Origin: Paracoccus sp. MA
GTDB lineage: Bacteria; Pseudomonadota; Alphaproteobacteria; Rhodobacterales; Rhodobacteraceae
Assembly: GCF_020990385.1 (NCBI RefSeq)
Contig: NZ_CP087599.1
Span: 248,001 to 312,000, forward strand
Length of the DNA stretch: 64,000 bases
Direction of reading: 5' to 3'
The first letter of the stretch is position 1. Each line of letters starts with the position of its first letter. The position numbers and the translations under genes were made by a program. Shown piece after piece: positions 8,047 to 16,761 of this stretch. The notes under the pieces are model-generated. The model did not search any database. It saw only the letters and a program-made list of their open reading frames with translations, and had not been told where the DNA came from.

Positions 8047-10038
8047 TCAGCCGATCCGGCCGCCGCCCTGTTTCGTGATCGCCACCACCGCCGGGCGCAC
8101 CGGCATGTCGTCGCGGAAATCCGGCCAGCGGGTCGACAGGTCCTCGTAATAGGACGGCCGGCCGTGGCCCTCCCAATCCTCGCCGCCGTCGCCGGGATGC
8201 TGCACCGCCACGAAGAAGGTGGTCAGGTCCGGCGTCGGACAGGGGCCGCACATCTCGGCCCCCACGGGCACGCGATAGAACAGCCGCGAGGTGCCGCGCG
8301 CCGCGCCCTCGACATCCACCGCCCAAAGACCATCCGTGCGGCCGGTATCCGAAGGCGAATTGCCGTCGGTCGAGACCCAGAGCCGCCCGTCGCTGTCGAT
8401 GGCGCAATTGTCGGGCATGCCGAACCAGCCATTCGCCGTGGTTGCGGTCGAGAAGGTCGCGCCCACCTCGGCCACCGAAGGATCGCCGCATTGCAGCAGG
8501 ATCTCCCAGCTGCCCTTGGTCGCCGCCAGATCGCCCCCGTCCTCGAGAATCTCGATGATATGGCCGAAGGCATTGTCCACGCGCGGGTTGGCGGCATTCG
8601 CCTCTTCGCGCTTGGTGTTGTTGGTCAGCATGACATAGGCCCGGCCGGTCTCGGCATTGGGCTCGATATCCTCGGGCCGGTCCATCGGCGTCGCGCCCAG
8701 CAGGTCGGCGGCGCGGCGGGTCTCGATCAGCACGTCGGCCTGGCTCTCGAAGCCGTTCTCGGCGGTCAACGGCCCCTGCCCGTGCACCAGCGGCAGCCAG
8801 ACGAAGCTGCCATCCTCGTCGAAGCGCGCGACGTAAAGCGTGCCCTCGTCCAGCAGGTCCAGGTTCGCGGCCCGGTCCTCGGGATCATAGCGGCCGGCGG
8901 TCACGAACTTGTAGACATAATCGAAACGCTCGTCGTCACCCAGATAGAAGACGACGCGCCCGTCCTTGGCCAGCGCGCTCGCCGCGCCCTCGTGCTTGAA
9001 GCGGCCAAGCGCGGTGCGCTTCTTCGGGGTCGAGTTCGGGTCCATGACATCGACCTCGACGATCCAGCCGAAGCGGTTGGGCTCGTTCGGTTCCTTGCCG
9101 ATGTCGAAGCGGTCGTGGAACTTGCCCCAGGCATAGCTGTCCTCGGGGATGCCCATGCGCTTGTAGTTCTCGGCCTCGGGGTGGCCTTCGGGCAGCGCGC
9201 CGGTGAAATAGCCGTGGATGTTCTCCTCGGCCATGATGTAGGTGCCCCAGGGCGTCACGCCGCCGGCGCAATTGTTGATGGTGCCCAGGACGCGGGTGCC
9301 GGTCGGGTCGGCGGCGGTCTGCATCCGCGCATGCCCGGCGGCCGGGCCGCGGATCTCCATCGGCGTCTTGGCGGTGATGCGGCGGTTCAGCGCGCCGTCC
9401 AGCACCGGCTGCCATTTGCCGTCCACCTTGCGGATCTCGATCACCGTGCCGCCATGCGCGGCCATCTCGATGTCCACGCGGTCCTCGGTCGCATCGGCGA
9501 CGGCGATCTTGCCGTCCTCGACGGTGACGATGCCGGGGAACATCAGGTGTTCGTTGGTATATTCGTGGTTCACCACCAGCAGGCCGCGGTCATCGGCGCC
9601 GTCCAGCGGGATGAAGCCGACGAAATCGTTGTTATAGCCGAACTGGCGTTCCTGCGCGGCTTCGGACTGGTTCAGCGGGTCGAATTCCGGCGCGTCGGCA
9701 AAAACCTTGTCGCCCCAGCGCAGCAGGATGTCGGCGTCATAGCCCTGGGCCACGTGATGGTCGGCATCGACGCCGGCCGTCACCTCGGGGAAGTCGAAGG
9801 CCGAACCTTCGACGGCATCCTGGGCGCGCGCCTCGTCGGCGGCCAGCAGGGCGAAGGGGCTGACGGTGGCCGAGATGGCGGTCGCGGCCATCGAGCCCTT
9901 CAGGAAGCCGCGGCGCGAGAAGCGCGCGGCGATGATCTCGCCCATGGTGCGGTTGTCGGTCGGATTGTGGCCCGGTCCGTCAGCCTCCTCCAACTGGCTG
10001 GTGCGGAAGACATGGCGGGACGGATGTTGCTCGGTCAT
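8047..10038 (-). CDS. phoX: PhoX family phosphatase (DUF839), Tat-exported
   Basis: This 663-residue protein has a twin-arginine signal (SRRGFLKG) near residues 42-49, followed by a hydrophobic stretch and the AxA-like cleavage site DEARAQ. The remainder is the DUF839/PhoX domain, a beta-propeller alkaline phosphatase that needs iron and calcium rather than zinc (family knowledge). The start at 10038 has GGAGCG-type sequence upstream; a longer frame adds over 100 residues without a signal and was rejected. It frees phosphate from organic esters in the periplasm. A possible Pho box lies 68-85 bases upstream. Confidence 0.88.
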   Translation of the reverse strand: MTEQHPSRHVFRTSQLEEADGPGHNPTDNRTMGEIIAARFSRRGFLKGSMAATAISATVSPFALLAADEARAQDAVEGSAFDFPEVTAGVDADHHVAQGYDADILLRWGDKVFADAPEFDPLNQSEAAQERQFGYNNDFVGFIPLDGADDRGLLVVNHEYTNEHLMFPGIVTVEDGKIAVADATEDRVDIEMAAHGGTVIEIRKVDGKWQPVLDGALNRRITAKTPMEIRGPAAGHARMQTAADPTGTRVLGTINNCAGGVTPWGTYIMAEENIHGYFTGALPEGHPEAENYKRMGIPEDSYAWGKFHDRFDIGKEPNEPNRFGWIVEVDVMDPNSTPKKRTALGRFKHEGAASALAKDGRVVFYLGDDERFDYVYKFVTAGRYDPEDRAANLDLLDEGTLYVARFDEDGSFVWLPLVHGQGPLTAENGFESQADVLIETRRAADLLGATPMDRPEDIEPNAETGRAYVMLTNNTKREEANAANPRVDNAFGHIIEILEDGGDLAATKGSWEILLQCGDPSVAEVGATFSTATTANGWFGMPDNCAIDSDGRLWVSTDGNSPSDTGRTDGLWAVDVEGAARGTSRLFYRVPVGAEMCGPCPTPDLTTFFVAVQHPGDGGEDWEGHGRPSYYEDLSTRWPDFRDDMPVRPAVVAITKQGGGRIG

Positions 10039-10105
10039 GAGACGCTCCTGGCTGATGGCGCGGCCCCGGCCGAAGACGGGACCGCCCCTTCCATAGCGGC
10101 CCAGT

Positions 10106-10123
10106 TTGACCAAAGAGTGACAG
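10106..10123 (-). promoter_or_regulatory. Possible Pho box upstream of phoX
   Basis: Read on the minus strand, CTGTCACTCTTTGGTCAA resembles two CTGTCAT-like heptamers spaced by four bases. The first half is a good match, the second weak. The position 68-85 bases before the phoX start suits PhoB control. This is a by-eye match only. Confidence 0.35.
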
Positions 10124-10327
10124 TGGCCTTCCCTTTCAGTTCCGGGATGATCCGCAGCACGGGGAACGGCAGGCACAAGAGGTTGAACGCGGTTTGATCC
10201 CGGTTCCGGCCGACACGCGGATCTGGCCGATGACAGGCGGCATGGGCAGGGGTTTTGCGACACAGGCCGAGGCGGGGCTGAAGCAGGATCGTTCGCCGGG
10301 CCTCTCTTCGTCTTCGGGCAGCCTATC

Positions 10328-11101
10328 CTATTTGGTCGTGTAGCCGCCGTTGACAAGAATGGTCTGGCCGGTCATCCACCAGCCCTCCGAGACCAGGAAG
10401 CGGATATGGGGCACGATGTCCTCGATATCGGTCAGGCCGGTCCTGGAGAACCTCGAAAGCGCCGCCGCCGTCCTGTGATAGGCAACCGCATCCTCGCCCT
10501 CTGCCGGATAGAAGAAGGGCGTATCCATCGGGCCCGGACCGATCGCAGTCACCGAGATGCCGCGATCGCCGAACTCCTTCGACGCGGCGCGGGTGAAATG
10601 CTCGACCGGCGCCTTGGTGCCGGCATAGGCCGCATAAAAGGGCGTGAAGGCGCCAAGCAGCGAAGTGACGAGCGTGCAGATCTTGCCGTTGTCGTTGAGA
10701 TGCTTGCCGGCTTCCTTCAGGAAGAAGAAGGCGGTCTTGGCATTCACCGCCGCCATCTCGTCATATTCGGCTTCCGAAACCTCGACGATGGGCTTCTTCA
10801 GCACCTTGCCGACGGTGTTGATGGCGATGTCCGGCCTGCCGATGGCGGCGATCGCGTCGCCAAAAAGCCTTTCCATCGCTCCGGCGGTGGTCAGATCGGC
10901 CTGCAAGGCGATGGCCTCGGCACCAGCGGCCTTGACGGCGGCGACGGTCGCGTCGGCATCCGCCTTGGTCGATGCGCTGTTGTAGTGGATGGCGATGGCT
11001 TTCGCGCCGTGCCCGGCAAGATCGCGCGCGACGAGCCCGCCGAGATTCTTCGCACCGCCGGCGATGATGACGGTCTTGCCCTTGATGCTGTGGTCGGTCA
11101 T
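10328..11101 (-). CDS. SDR family oxidoreductase
   Basis: This 257-residue short-chain dehydrogenase has a modified cofactor motif, GGAKNLGG, near residues 14-21 in place of TGxxxGxG. The YxxxK catalytic pair reads YAGTK and is preceded by a serine at SLLG. The HYNS segment after the first Rossmann strand suggests NADPH preference. It is divergent from the LysR gene at 11239, with an inverted-repeat operator between them, so it is probably that regulator's target. The substrate cannot be told. Confidence 0.85.
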   Translation of the reverse strand: MTDHSIKGKTVIIAGGAKNLGGLVARDLAGHGAKAIAIHYNSASTKADADATVAAVKAAGAEAIALQADLTTAGAMERLFGDAIAAIGRPDIAINTVGKVLKKPIVEVSEAEYDEMAAVNAKTAFFFLKEAGKHLNDNGKICTLVTSLLGAFTPFYAAYAGTKAPVEHFTRAASKEFGDRGISVTAIGPGPMDTPFFYPAEGEDAVAYHRTAAALSRFSRTGLTDIEDIVPHIRFLVSEGWWMTGQTILVNGGYTTK

Positions 11102-11192
11102 GGATCGTTCTCCTTTGTCCGCAGGGCGCCGGTATGGGCGCCGCTTTCGTCCGGACAACATACCGTATGGAAATCGTGGATAAATCCGGCTA

Positions 11193-11213
11193 TTCTGACA
11201 TCACTTGTCAGAA
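11193..11213. promoter_or_regulatory. Perfect inverted repeat, likely LysR operator
   Basis: TTCTGACA and TGTCAGAA form exact eight-base arms around the five-base spacer TCACT. The repeat sits in the SDR/LysR intergenic region, about 92 bases before the SDR start and 26 bases before the LysR TTG. Symmetry and position fit autoregulation by the LysR protein. Confidence 0.7.
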
Positions 11214-11238
11214 AAACGGCACAATAGGGCAGCCGAAC

Positions 11239-12144
11239 TTGGACCGCATCGACCTGTTTCGCGTCTTCACCCGTGTCGTCGAATGTTCCAGTTTCACGCG
11301 GGCCGCCGACACGCTCGGCATCCCGCGCTCATCGGTGTCGGCGGCCGTGCAGGAACTCGAAGGTCGCGTCGGCGCGCGCCTGCTGCATCGCACCACGCGC
11401 CGCGTCTCGCCGACGCAGGACGGCAGGGCCTTCTATGATCGCTGCCTGCGGGTCATTTCCGATGTCGAGGACACCGAGAACCTGTTCCGGCAGACGGCGG
11501 CGCAGCCCTCGGGCAGGATCAGGGTCGACGTTCCGGGCCGGATCGGGCGGCTGATCATCGCGCCGGCCCTGCCGGAATTCCTTGATCTCTACCCGCAGAT
11601 CGACATCGACCTTGGTGTCACGGATCGGGCGGTGAACCTTGTCGAGGACGGCGTGGATTGCGTGCTGCGCGTCGGGCCGCTTGACGATTCCGGGCTGATC
11701 GCAAGGCCGCTCGGCAAGCTGGCGCTGATCAATGTCGCCAGTCCCGCCTATCTCAAGCGCCATGGCATTCCGGACAGCCCCGACCGCCTTGGCGCCCATT
11801 GGGGCGTCAACTACGCTTCGCCCTCCAGCGGCAGGGTCGAGGAATGGGAATGGATGGACGGCGGAATCCTCCGCACCCGGCCATTGCGTGCCCGCGTCAC
11901 CGTCAACAGTGCCGAAGCCTGCATCGCCTGTTGCCTGGCGGGTCTCGGACTCATCCAGATCCCGGCCTATGATGTCCGCGCGCATCTCGAAGCCGGAGAG
12001 CTTGTCGAGGTGATGCCCGATCACCGGGCCGAGGCCCTGCCGATGACATTGCTCTATCCGCACCGGCAGCATCTTTCACGCCGGCTCCAGGTGTTCGCCG
12101 ACTGGCTGGAGGCGCTGCTGAGGCGGGACGTGATCGCGGAATAG
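11239..12144 (+). CDS. LysR family transcriptional regulator
   Basis: The product is 301 residues if translation starts at TTG 11239 (reading LDRIDLFRVF, where family members usually begin MDRIDLF). An in-frame ATG at 11167 would add 24 atypical residues and would place the 21-bp inverted repeat inside the coding region, so TTG is preferred. The winged helix includes SFTRAADTLGIPRSSVSAAV, followed by a LysR substrate-binding domain. It likely controls the divergent SDR and itself. The inducer is unknown. Confidence 0.85.
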   Translation: MDRIDLFRVFTRVVECSSFTRAADTLGIPRSSVSAAVQELEGRVGARLLHRTTRRVSPTQDGRAFYDRCLRVISDVEDTENLFRQTAAQPSGRIRVDVPGRIGRLIIAPALPEFLDLYPQIDIDLGVTDRAVNLVEDGVDCVLRVGPLDDSGLIARPLGKLALINVASPAYLKRHGIPDSPDRLGAHWGVNYASPSSGRVEEWEWMDGGILRTRPLRARVTVNSAEACIACCLAGLGLIQIPAYDVRAHLEAGELVEVMPDHRAEALPMTLLYPHRQHLSRRLQVFADWLEALLRRDVIAE

Positions 12145-12148
12145 CCGG

Positions 12149-13081
12149 TCATCGTCCTTGCTCGGCCGTATCGGGGCGAGCATTGATCGCCGCCAGATCC
12201 TCGGCCATCCTGCCTGCCAGCCATTCGCAGATCTGCGGAACCACCGGCGGCAAGGGTTTCGACCGCGGTGCGATCAGGGAATGCTGGCGGCCCGTGCGCA
12301 ATCTTTTGTCCGACGCTTCAACCATCCTTCCCTCGCGCAATGCACGCGAGACGACGCTGATCCAGCCAAGCGCGATGCCCTCGCCCCGCTCGGCCGCCTG
12401 CAGGACCACGGAATAGTCGGAAAAGCGGTGCCACTGTCCTGACCGGGCGAAGCCGGGGCCCAGCAGCCTTTGCCAATGGGCCGCATGCGCGTCATCGAGG
12501 TTCAGGAAGACATGGCCTGACGGATCGTCCGTCAACGGTCCCCGCTCGGCCAGATAGTCGGGGCTGCAGACGGGCAGGATGACCTCGGGCGCGAAGGGCC
12601 AGACATGATAGCGCGGGTCGTCGTCGCGCACGATCCGGGTGGCGATGTCTGCATGGGCGGGCGGCTCGCCCAGCATGCCCGGGGCCAGGTCCAGGCGCAA
12701 CTCGATGCCCGGAAAGGCGGCTTTGAAGCTGCCCAGCCGGGGCAGCAGCCAATGGGTCGCAAAGGAACTGGAAAAGGACAGCGTGACCCGGGTCCGGGCA
12801 AAGCGGTCCTGCGCCTCGGCAATGGCCGCGCCGATGCCGGCAAAGCCTTGGGAGACGGCGTCGAAGATGCGCTGCCCGTCTGCGGTCAGGGCGATGCCCG
12901 TCGGGCTGCGGTCGAACAGGCGCAGGCCCAGCTCGGCTTCAAGCTGGGCGACGGCACGGCTGACCGAGGGTTGGGTCACGTTGAATTCCCGCGCCGCGGC
13001 CGAGAAGCTGCCGGTGCGCGCCGCGGCTTCGAAAACGAACAGCGCGCGCGTGGCTGCGCCCAGTCGGAGCGGAGGGGTCAT
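12149..13081 (-). CDS. LysR family regulator, GcvA-like
   Basis: The product is 310 residues with an N-terminal helix-turn-helix (SFSAAAREFNVTQPSVSRAV, near residues 25-44) and a LysR substrate-binding domain of the GcvA/AmpR type. It lies head to head with the OYE-type flavoprotein at 13195 over a 113-base gap, the classic layout of a LysR activator and its target. It converges with the preceding LysR gene, with stops five bases apart. Confidence 0.87.
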   Translation of the reverse strand: MTPPLRLGAATRALFVFEAAARTGSFSAAAREFNVTQPSVSRAVAQLEAELGLRLFDRSPTGIALTADGQRIFDAVSQGFAGIGAAIAEAQDRFARTRVTLSFSSSFATHWLLPRLGSFKAAFPGIELRLDLAPGMLGEPPAHADIATRIVRDDDPRYHVWPFAPEVILPVCSPDYLAERGPLTDDPSGHVFLNLDDAHAAHWQRLLGPGFARSGQWHRFSDYSVVLQAAERGEGIALGWISVVSRALREGRMVEASDKRLRTGRQHSLIAPRSKPLPPVVPQICEWLAGRMAEDLAAINARPDTAEQGR

Positions 13082-13194
13082 GCCTGCAGCGTATACCCCC
13101 TGTCAGGATTATCAAGCTTCCTGCCACGCCCGTCCTCGCGCAGGGTGGAAGGACAGCTTGCGCCCGGAAGTGCCGCAGCAGACAGGACCACAGC

Positions 13195-15168
13195 ATGCCG
13201 ATGATCGCCCCCGACGCCCCATCAGCCGACCCGCTTCTTCGCCCCTTCCGCCTGCGGGGGCTGGAACTGCGCAACCGTGTCGTCAGCACCAGCCATGCCT
13301 CGATGCTGGACGATGGCGGAATGCCGGGGGAGCGTTACCAAGCCTATCACGAGGAGAAGGCCAGGGGCGGCATCGGCATGACGATGATCGGCGGCTCGGC
13401 CATGATCTCGCGCGATTCCAGCTGGGGCGGGGGGCAGCTGAACCTGGCGGATGACGCGGTCATCCCGCATCTGGCGGCGATGGCAGAGCGGATCCATGGC
13501 CAGGGGGCGGCGATCATGTGCCAGATCTCGCATCTGGGCCGGCGGGCAACGGCGCTTGGCGGGGCCTGGCTGCCGGCCATTGCGCCCTCCCGCGTGCGCG
13601 AGACCCGGACCCGCAGCTTTCCGAAAGAGATGGACCGCGCCGATATCGACCGGGTGATCGCGGATTTCGCCGCCGTCGCCCGGCGCTGCCAGGAGGCGGG
13701 GCTGGACGGGGTCGAGACGCTGACCGGCGGGCACCTGATCGGTCAGTTCCTGTCGCCGCGCACCAACCGTCGCAGCGACGGCTTCGGCGGATCGCCTGCC
13801 AACCGCGCCCGCTTCGCGCTGATGGTGCACGAGGCGATCCGCCGTGCCGTGGGCGACGATTTCGTGGTGGGCATCCGCTATGTCGTCGACGAAGGCGGCA
13901 CGGACGGGCTGACCGCCGGCGACGCTCTGGACATCGCCCGGATGATCCAGGCCGAGGGCCATGTGGACCTGTTCGACTGCATCTATGGCCGCATGGACAG
14001 CGACCTGCTGCTGACCGAGGACAACATGCCCGGCATGTTCCAGCCCTCGGCCCCCTATCTGGCGCATATTCGCGCCTTCCGGCAGGCGGTGTCGCTGCCG
14101 GTCCTGCACGCGGGTGGCATCCGCGACGTGGCCACCGCGCGCCATGTGCTGCGCGACGGGATCGCGGATCTGGTCGGCATGACGCGCGCCCATATCGCCG
14201 ACCCGCATCTGGTCGCCAAGATCGCGGCCGGGGTCGAGGATCGCATCCGCCCTTGCGTCGGCGCCTCCTATTGCCTGTATCGCAAGGCGCATTGCGTCCA
14301 TAACCCCGCGACCACGCGCGAAACCACCCTGGGCCACGCGATCCCCCGGTCCCCCGCGCCGCGCCGCGCCATTGTCGTGGGCGGCGGCCCGGCGGGGATG
14401 GAGGCCGCGCGCGTGCTGACCGAACGCGGCCACCGCGTCACCCTGATCGAGGCAGCGGCGCGCCTTGGCGGGCAGATCCTGGTGGCGGCCAAGGCACCGG
14501 GGCGCCGCGACCTGCTGGGCATCATCGACTGGCGGCGCAGCGAATTGGAGCGGCTGGGGGTGGATGTCCGCCTGAACACCTGGGCCGAGGCGGCCGACAT
14601 CCTGGCCAAGGCCCCCGACATCGTCGTCGTGGCGACCGGCGGCATTCCCGACCTGGACTGGCTGGAGGGGGCCGAGCATTGCCACAGCACTTGGGATCTG
14701 CTGACCGGCGCGGTCGCGGCCCAGGGCGAGGTGCTGGTCTATGACGGCACCGGGCGGCAGGCAGCCCCGTCCTGCGCGCTGAAGCTGGCCGATGCCGGGC
14801 GGACCGTCACCCTTGCCACCCCCGACGCCGTTCCGGCGACCGAGATGCCCTATCAGGACGCGACCAGCTTTCGCAAACGCTTCTATCAGGCGGGCCTCGC
14901 CACCCTGACCGATCATGCCCTGATCCGGGTCGAGCGCCGGGGAAACCGGCTGCGCGCCACCTTGCGCAACGAGATGACGGGGGCGCAACGCAGCCTGGAC
15001 GTCGCGCAGGTGGTGGTGGAACACGGCACGCTTCCGGTGGACGATCTGTTCGCCGAATTGCGCCGGTCAAGCAAGGGCTTCGCGCTGCACCGGATCGGCG
15101 ATGCGGTCGCCAGCCGCGACCTGCACGCCTCGATCCTGGATGCCTATCGGCTGTGCCTGGGGTTGTGA
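13195..15168 (+). CDS. Old Yellow Enzyme-type FMN/FeS/FAD oxidoreductase, probable N-demethylase
   Basis: The 657-residue protein has an N-terminal FMN TIM barrel (about 1-350), a cysteine cluster in RPCVGASYC and the following KAHCVHNP that binds 4Fe-4S, and a C-terminal FAD/NAD domain starting at VVGGGPAG. This layout is shared by dimethylamine and dimethylglycine dehydrogenases, N-methylproline (stachydrine) demethylases and 2,4-dienoyl-CoA reductase. The RPCVGA motif resembles the DgcA/N-methylproline demethylase branch, so oxidative N-demethylation is my best guess. An AGGA ribosome-binding site precedes the ATG. It is divergent from a LysR gene and followed by a hairpin. Confidence 0.82.
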   Translation: MPMIAPDAPSADPLLRPFRLRGLELRNRVVSTSHASMLDDGGMPGERYQAYHEEKARGGIGMTMIGGSAMISRDSSWGGGQLNLADDAVIPHLAAMAERIHGQGAAIMCQISHLGRRATALGGAWLPAIAPSRVRETRTRSFPKEMDRADIDRVIADFAAVARRCQEAGLDGVETLTGGHLIGQFLSPRTNRRSDGFGGSPANRARFALMVHEAIRRAVGDDFVVGIRYVVDEGGTDGLTAGDALDIARMIQAEGHVDLFDCIYGRMDSDLLLTEDNMPGMFQPSAPYLAHIRAFRQAVSLPVLHAGGIRDVATARHVLRDGIADLVGMTRAHIADPHLVAKIAAGVEDRIRPCVGASYCLYRKAHCVHNPATTRETTLGHAIPRSPAPRRAIVVGGGPAGMEAARVLTERGHRVTLIEAAARLGGQILVAAKAPGRRDLLGIIDWRRSELERLGVDVRLNTWAEAADILAKAPDIVVVATGGIPDLDWLEGAEHCHSTWDLLTGAVAAQGEVLVYDGTGRQAAPSCALKLADAGRTVTLATPDAVPATEMPYQDATSFRKRFYQAGLATLTDHALIRVERRGNRLRATLRNEMTGAQRSLDVAQVVVEHGTLPVDDLFAELRRSSKGFALHRIGDAVASRDLHASILDAYRLCLGL

Positions 15169-15192
15169 CGGCGGGCCTTGGGCGCAGGCCTT

Positions 15193-15209
15193 GGGGTGGG
15201 TTTCACCCC
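15193..15209 (+). terminator. Hairpin after OYE-type gene
   Basis: GGGGTG pairs with CACCCC around a GGTTT loop, 24 bases after the stop at 15168. No long T-tract follows, so it is a moderate terminator candidate. Confidence 0.45.
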
Positions 15210-15227
15210 GCCGCGCGCCCGGCAAAA

Positions 15228-15245
15228 GGTGGGTAAAACCCCACC
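15228..15245 (-). terminator. Terminator of the hyuA-to-gabD operon
   Basis: On the minus strand GGTGGG and CCCACC arms flank a short T-rich loop and are followed by TTTT. It lies 55 bases past the gabD stop and converges with the hairpin at 15193-15209, so the two operons are separated by a terminator pair. Confidence 0.55.
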
Positions 15246-15300
15246 CTGCAGGCCGCTCGCCCTTTCATGGGGTGTGACAGCGTTTGAGAAGGGGCGGGCC

Positions 15301-16761
15301 TTACAGCCCGCCGAAATGGAACGCCTTGGTTTCCAGATATTCCTCGATCCCGTCCTGCGCCCCCTCGCGGCCAAGGCCCGAGGCCTTGACGCCGCCGAAG
15401 GGCGTTTCGGCATGGCTGACCGCGCCGGTGTTCAGCCCGACAAGGCCGAACTCCAAGGCCTCGCCCACGCGGAAGGCGCGCGCGATGTCGCGGGTGAAGA
15501 AATAGGCGGCCAGGCCGAAGGGCGTGCCGTTGGCGATGGCCAGAGCCTCCTCCTCGGTCTCGAAGCGGAAGATCGGGGCGACGGGGCCGAAGGTTTCCTC
15601 GGCGGCCAGCTGCATCTGGGTCGTGGCGCCGACCAGAACCACCGGATCGGCATAGGCATCGGGCAGATCGCGCGCGGCGGTGGCGCGGGTCGCGCCCTTG
15701 GACAGCGCGTCCTCGACATGGGTGCGGATCTTGGCGATGGCGGCGCCGTTGATCATCGGGCCGATGGTCGTGCCCTCGGCCGTGCCGGGGCCGACCTGCA
15801 GCGCATCGACACGCTTCGCCAGCGCCGCGACGAAGGCGTCGTGGATGCCCGACTGCACCAGGATCCGGTTCGCGCAGACACAGGTCTGCCCGCCGTTGCG
15901 GAACTTGGACAGCATCGCGCCCTCGACCGCCGCGTCCAGGTCGGCATCGTCGAAGACGATGAAAGGCGCGTTGCCGCCCAGTTCCAGCGACATGCGCTTC
16001 AGCGTCGGCGCGCATTGTTCGGCCAGCAGCGCGCCGACGCGGGTCGAGCCGGTGAAGGACAGCTTGCGCACCACCGGGCTGGCGGTCAGCGTGGCGCCGA
16101 TCGCCTCGGGGCGGCCGGTCAGGATGTTGATGACGCCCGCCGGGATGCCGGCGCGTTCGGCCAGCACGCCAAGCGCCAGCGCCGAATAGGGGGTGAGGTC
16201 CGACGGCTTCACCACCATCGTGCAGCCCGCCGCCAGCCCCGGCGCCACCTTGCGGGTGATCATCGCGATGGGAAAGTTCCAGGGCGTGATGATCGCGCAG
16301 ACGCCCACCGGTTCCTTCATCGCAAAGACCTTCTTGCCCGGCACCGGCGAGGGGATGATCTTGCCGTTGATCCGCCGCGCTTCCTCGGCGAACCAGCGCA
16401 GGAAGGAGGCGCCATAAAGCACCTCGCCCCGCGCCTCGGCCAGGGGCTTGCCCTGTTCCGCGGTCAGGATCTGCGCCAGGTCGTCCGCATGGTCCAGCAT
16501 CAGCTGATACCAGCCCATCAGCAGGTCGGCGCGCTCGGCATGGGTGCGCTTGCGCCAGGCCAGCATGGCGCGTTCCGCGGCGGCGATGGCCTGCGCGGTT
16601 TCATCTGCCGTGCAGTCGGGCATGGTGCCCATGGCGCGGCCGGTGGCGGGGTTCATTACCTCCATGTCGGGGCGGGCGATCCACTGGCCGTCGATCAGCG
16701 CGGCCTGGCGGAACAGGCCGGGATCGTTCAACTGCGGGCCGAAATCGGTCATCTGGTTCAT
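15301..16761 (-). CDS. gabD: NAD(P)-dependent succinate-semialdehyde dehydrogenase
   Basis: This 486-residue ALDH has the cofactor segment TPWNFPIAM, ELGGNAPFIV with its catalytic glutamate, and the nucleophile in GGQTCVCANR, as in GabD. It oxidises succinate semialdehyde to succinate, feeding the citric acid cycle. Its ATG overlaps the stop of the upstream dehydrogenase gene by four bases. It is the last gene of the seven-gene hyuA operon, so it probably handles an aldehyde produced by that pathway. Related activities such as glutarate semialdehyde dehydrogenase cannot be excluded. Confidence 0.87.
   Translation of the reverse strand: MNQMTDFGPQLNDPGLFRQAALIDGQWIARPDMEVMNPATGRAMGTMPDCTADETAQAIAAAERAMLAWRKRTHAERADLLMGWYQLMLDHADDLAQILTAEQGKPLAEARGEVLYGASFLRWFAEEARRINGKIIPSPVPGKKVFAMKEPVGVCAIITPWNFPIAMITRKVAPGLAAGCTMVVKPSDLTPYSALALGVLAERAGIPAGVINILTGRPEAIGATLTASPVVRKLSFTGSTRVGALLAEQCAPTLKRMSLELGGNAPFIVFDDADLDAAVEGAMLSKFRNGGQTCVCANRILVQSGIHDAFVAALAKRVDALQVGPGTAEGTTIGPMINGAAIAKIRTHVEDALSKGATRATAARDLPDAYADPVVLVGATTQMQLAAEETFGPVAPIFRFETEEEALAIANGTPFGLAAYFFTRDIARAFRVGEALEFGLVGLNTGAVSHAETPFGGVKASGLGREGAQDGIEEYLETKAFHFGGL

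Noticed and set aside
8164..10197. Plus-strand open frame opposite phoX
   Set aside because: The minus strand encodes a complete Tat-exported PhoX; the plus frame has no recognisable features.
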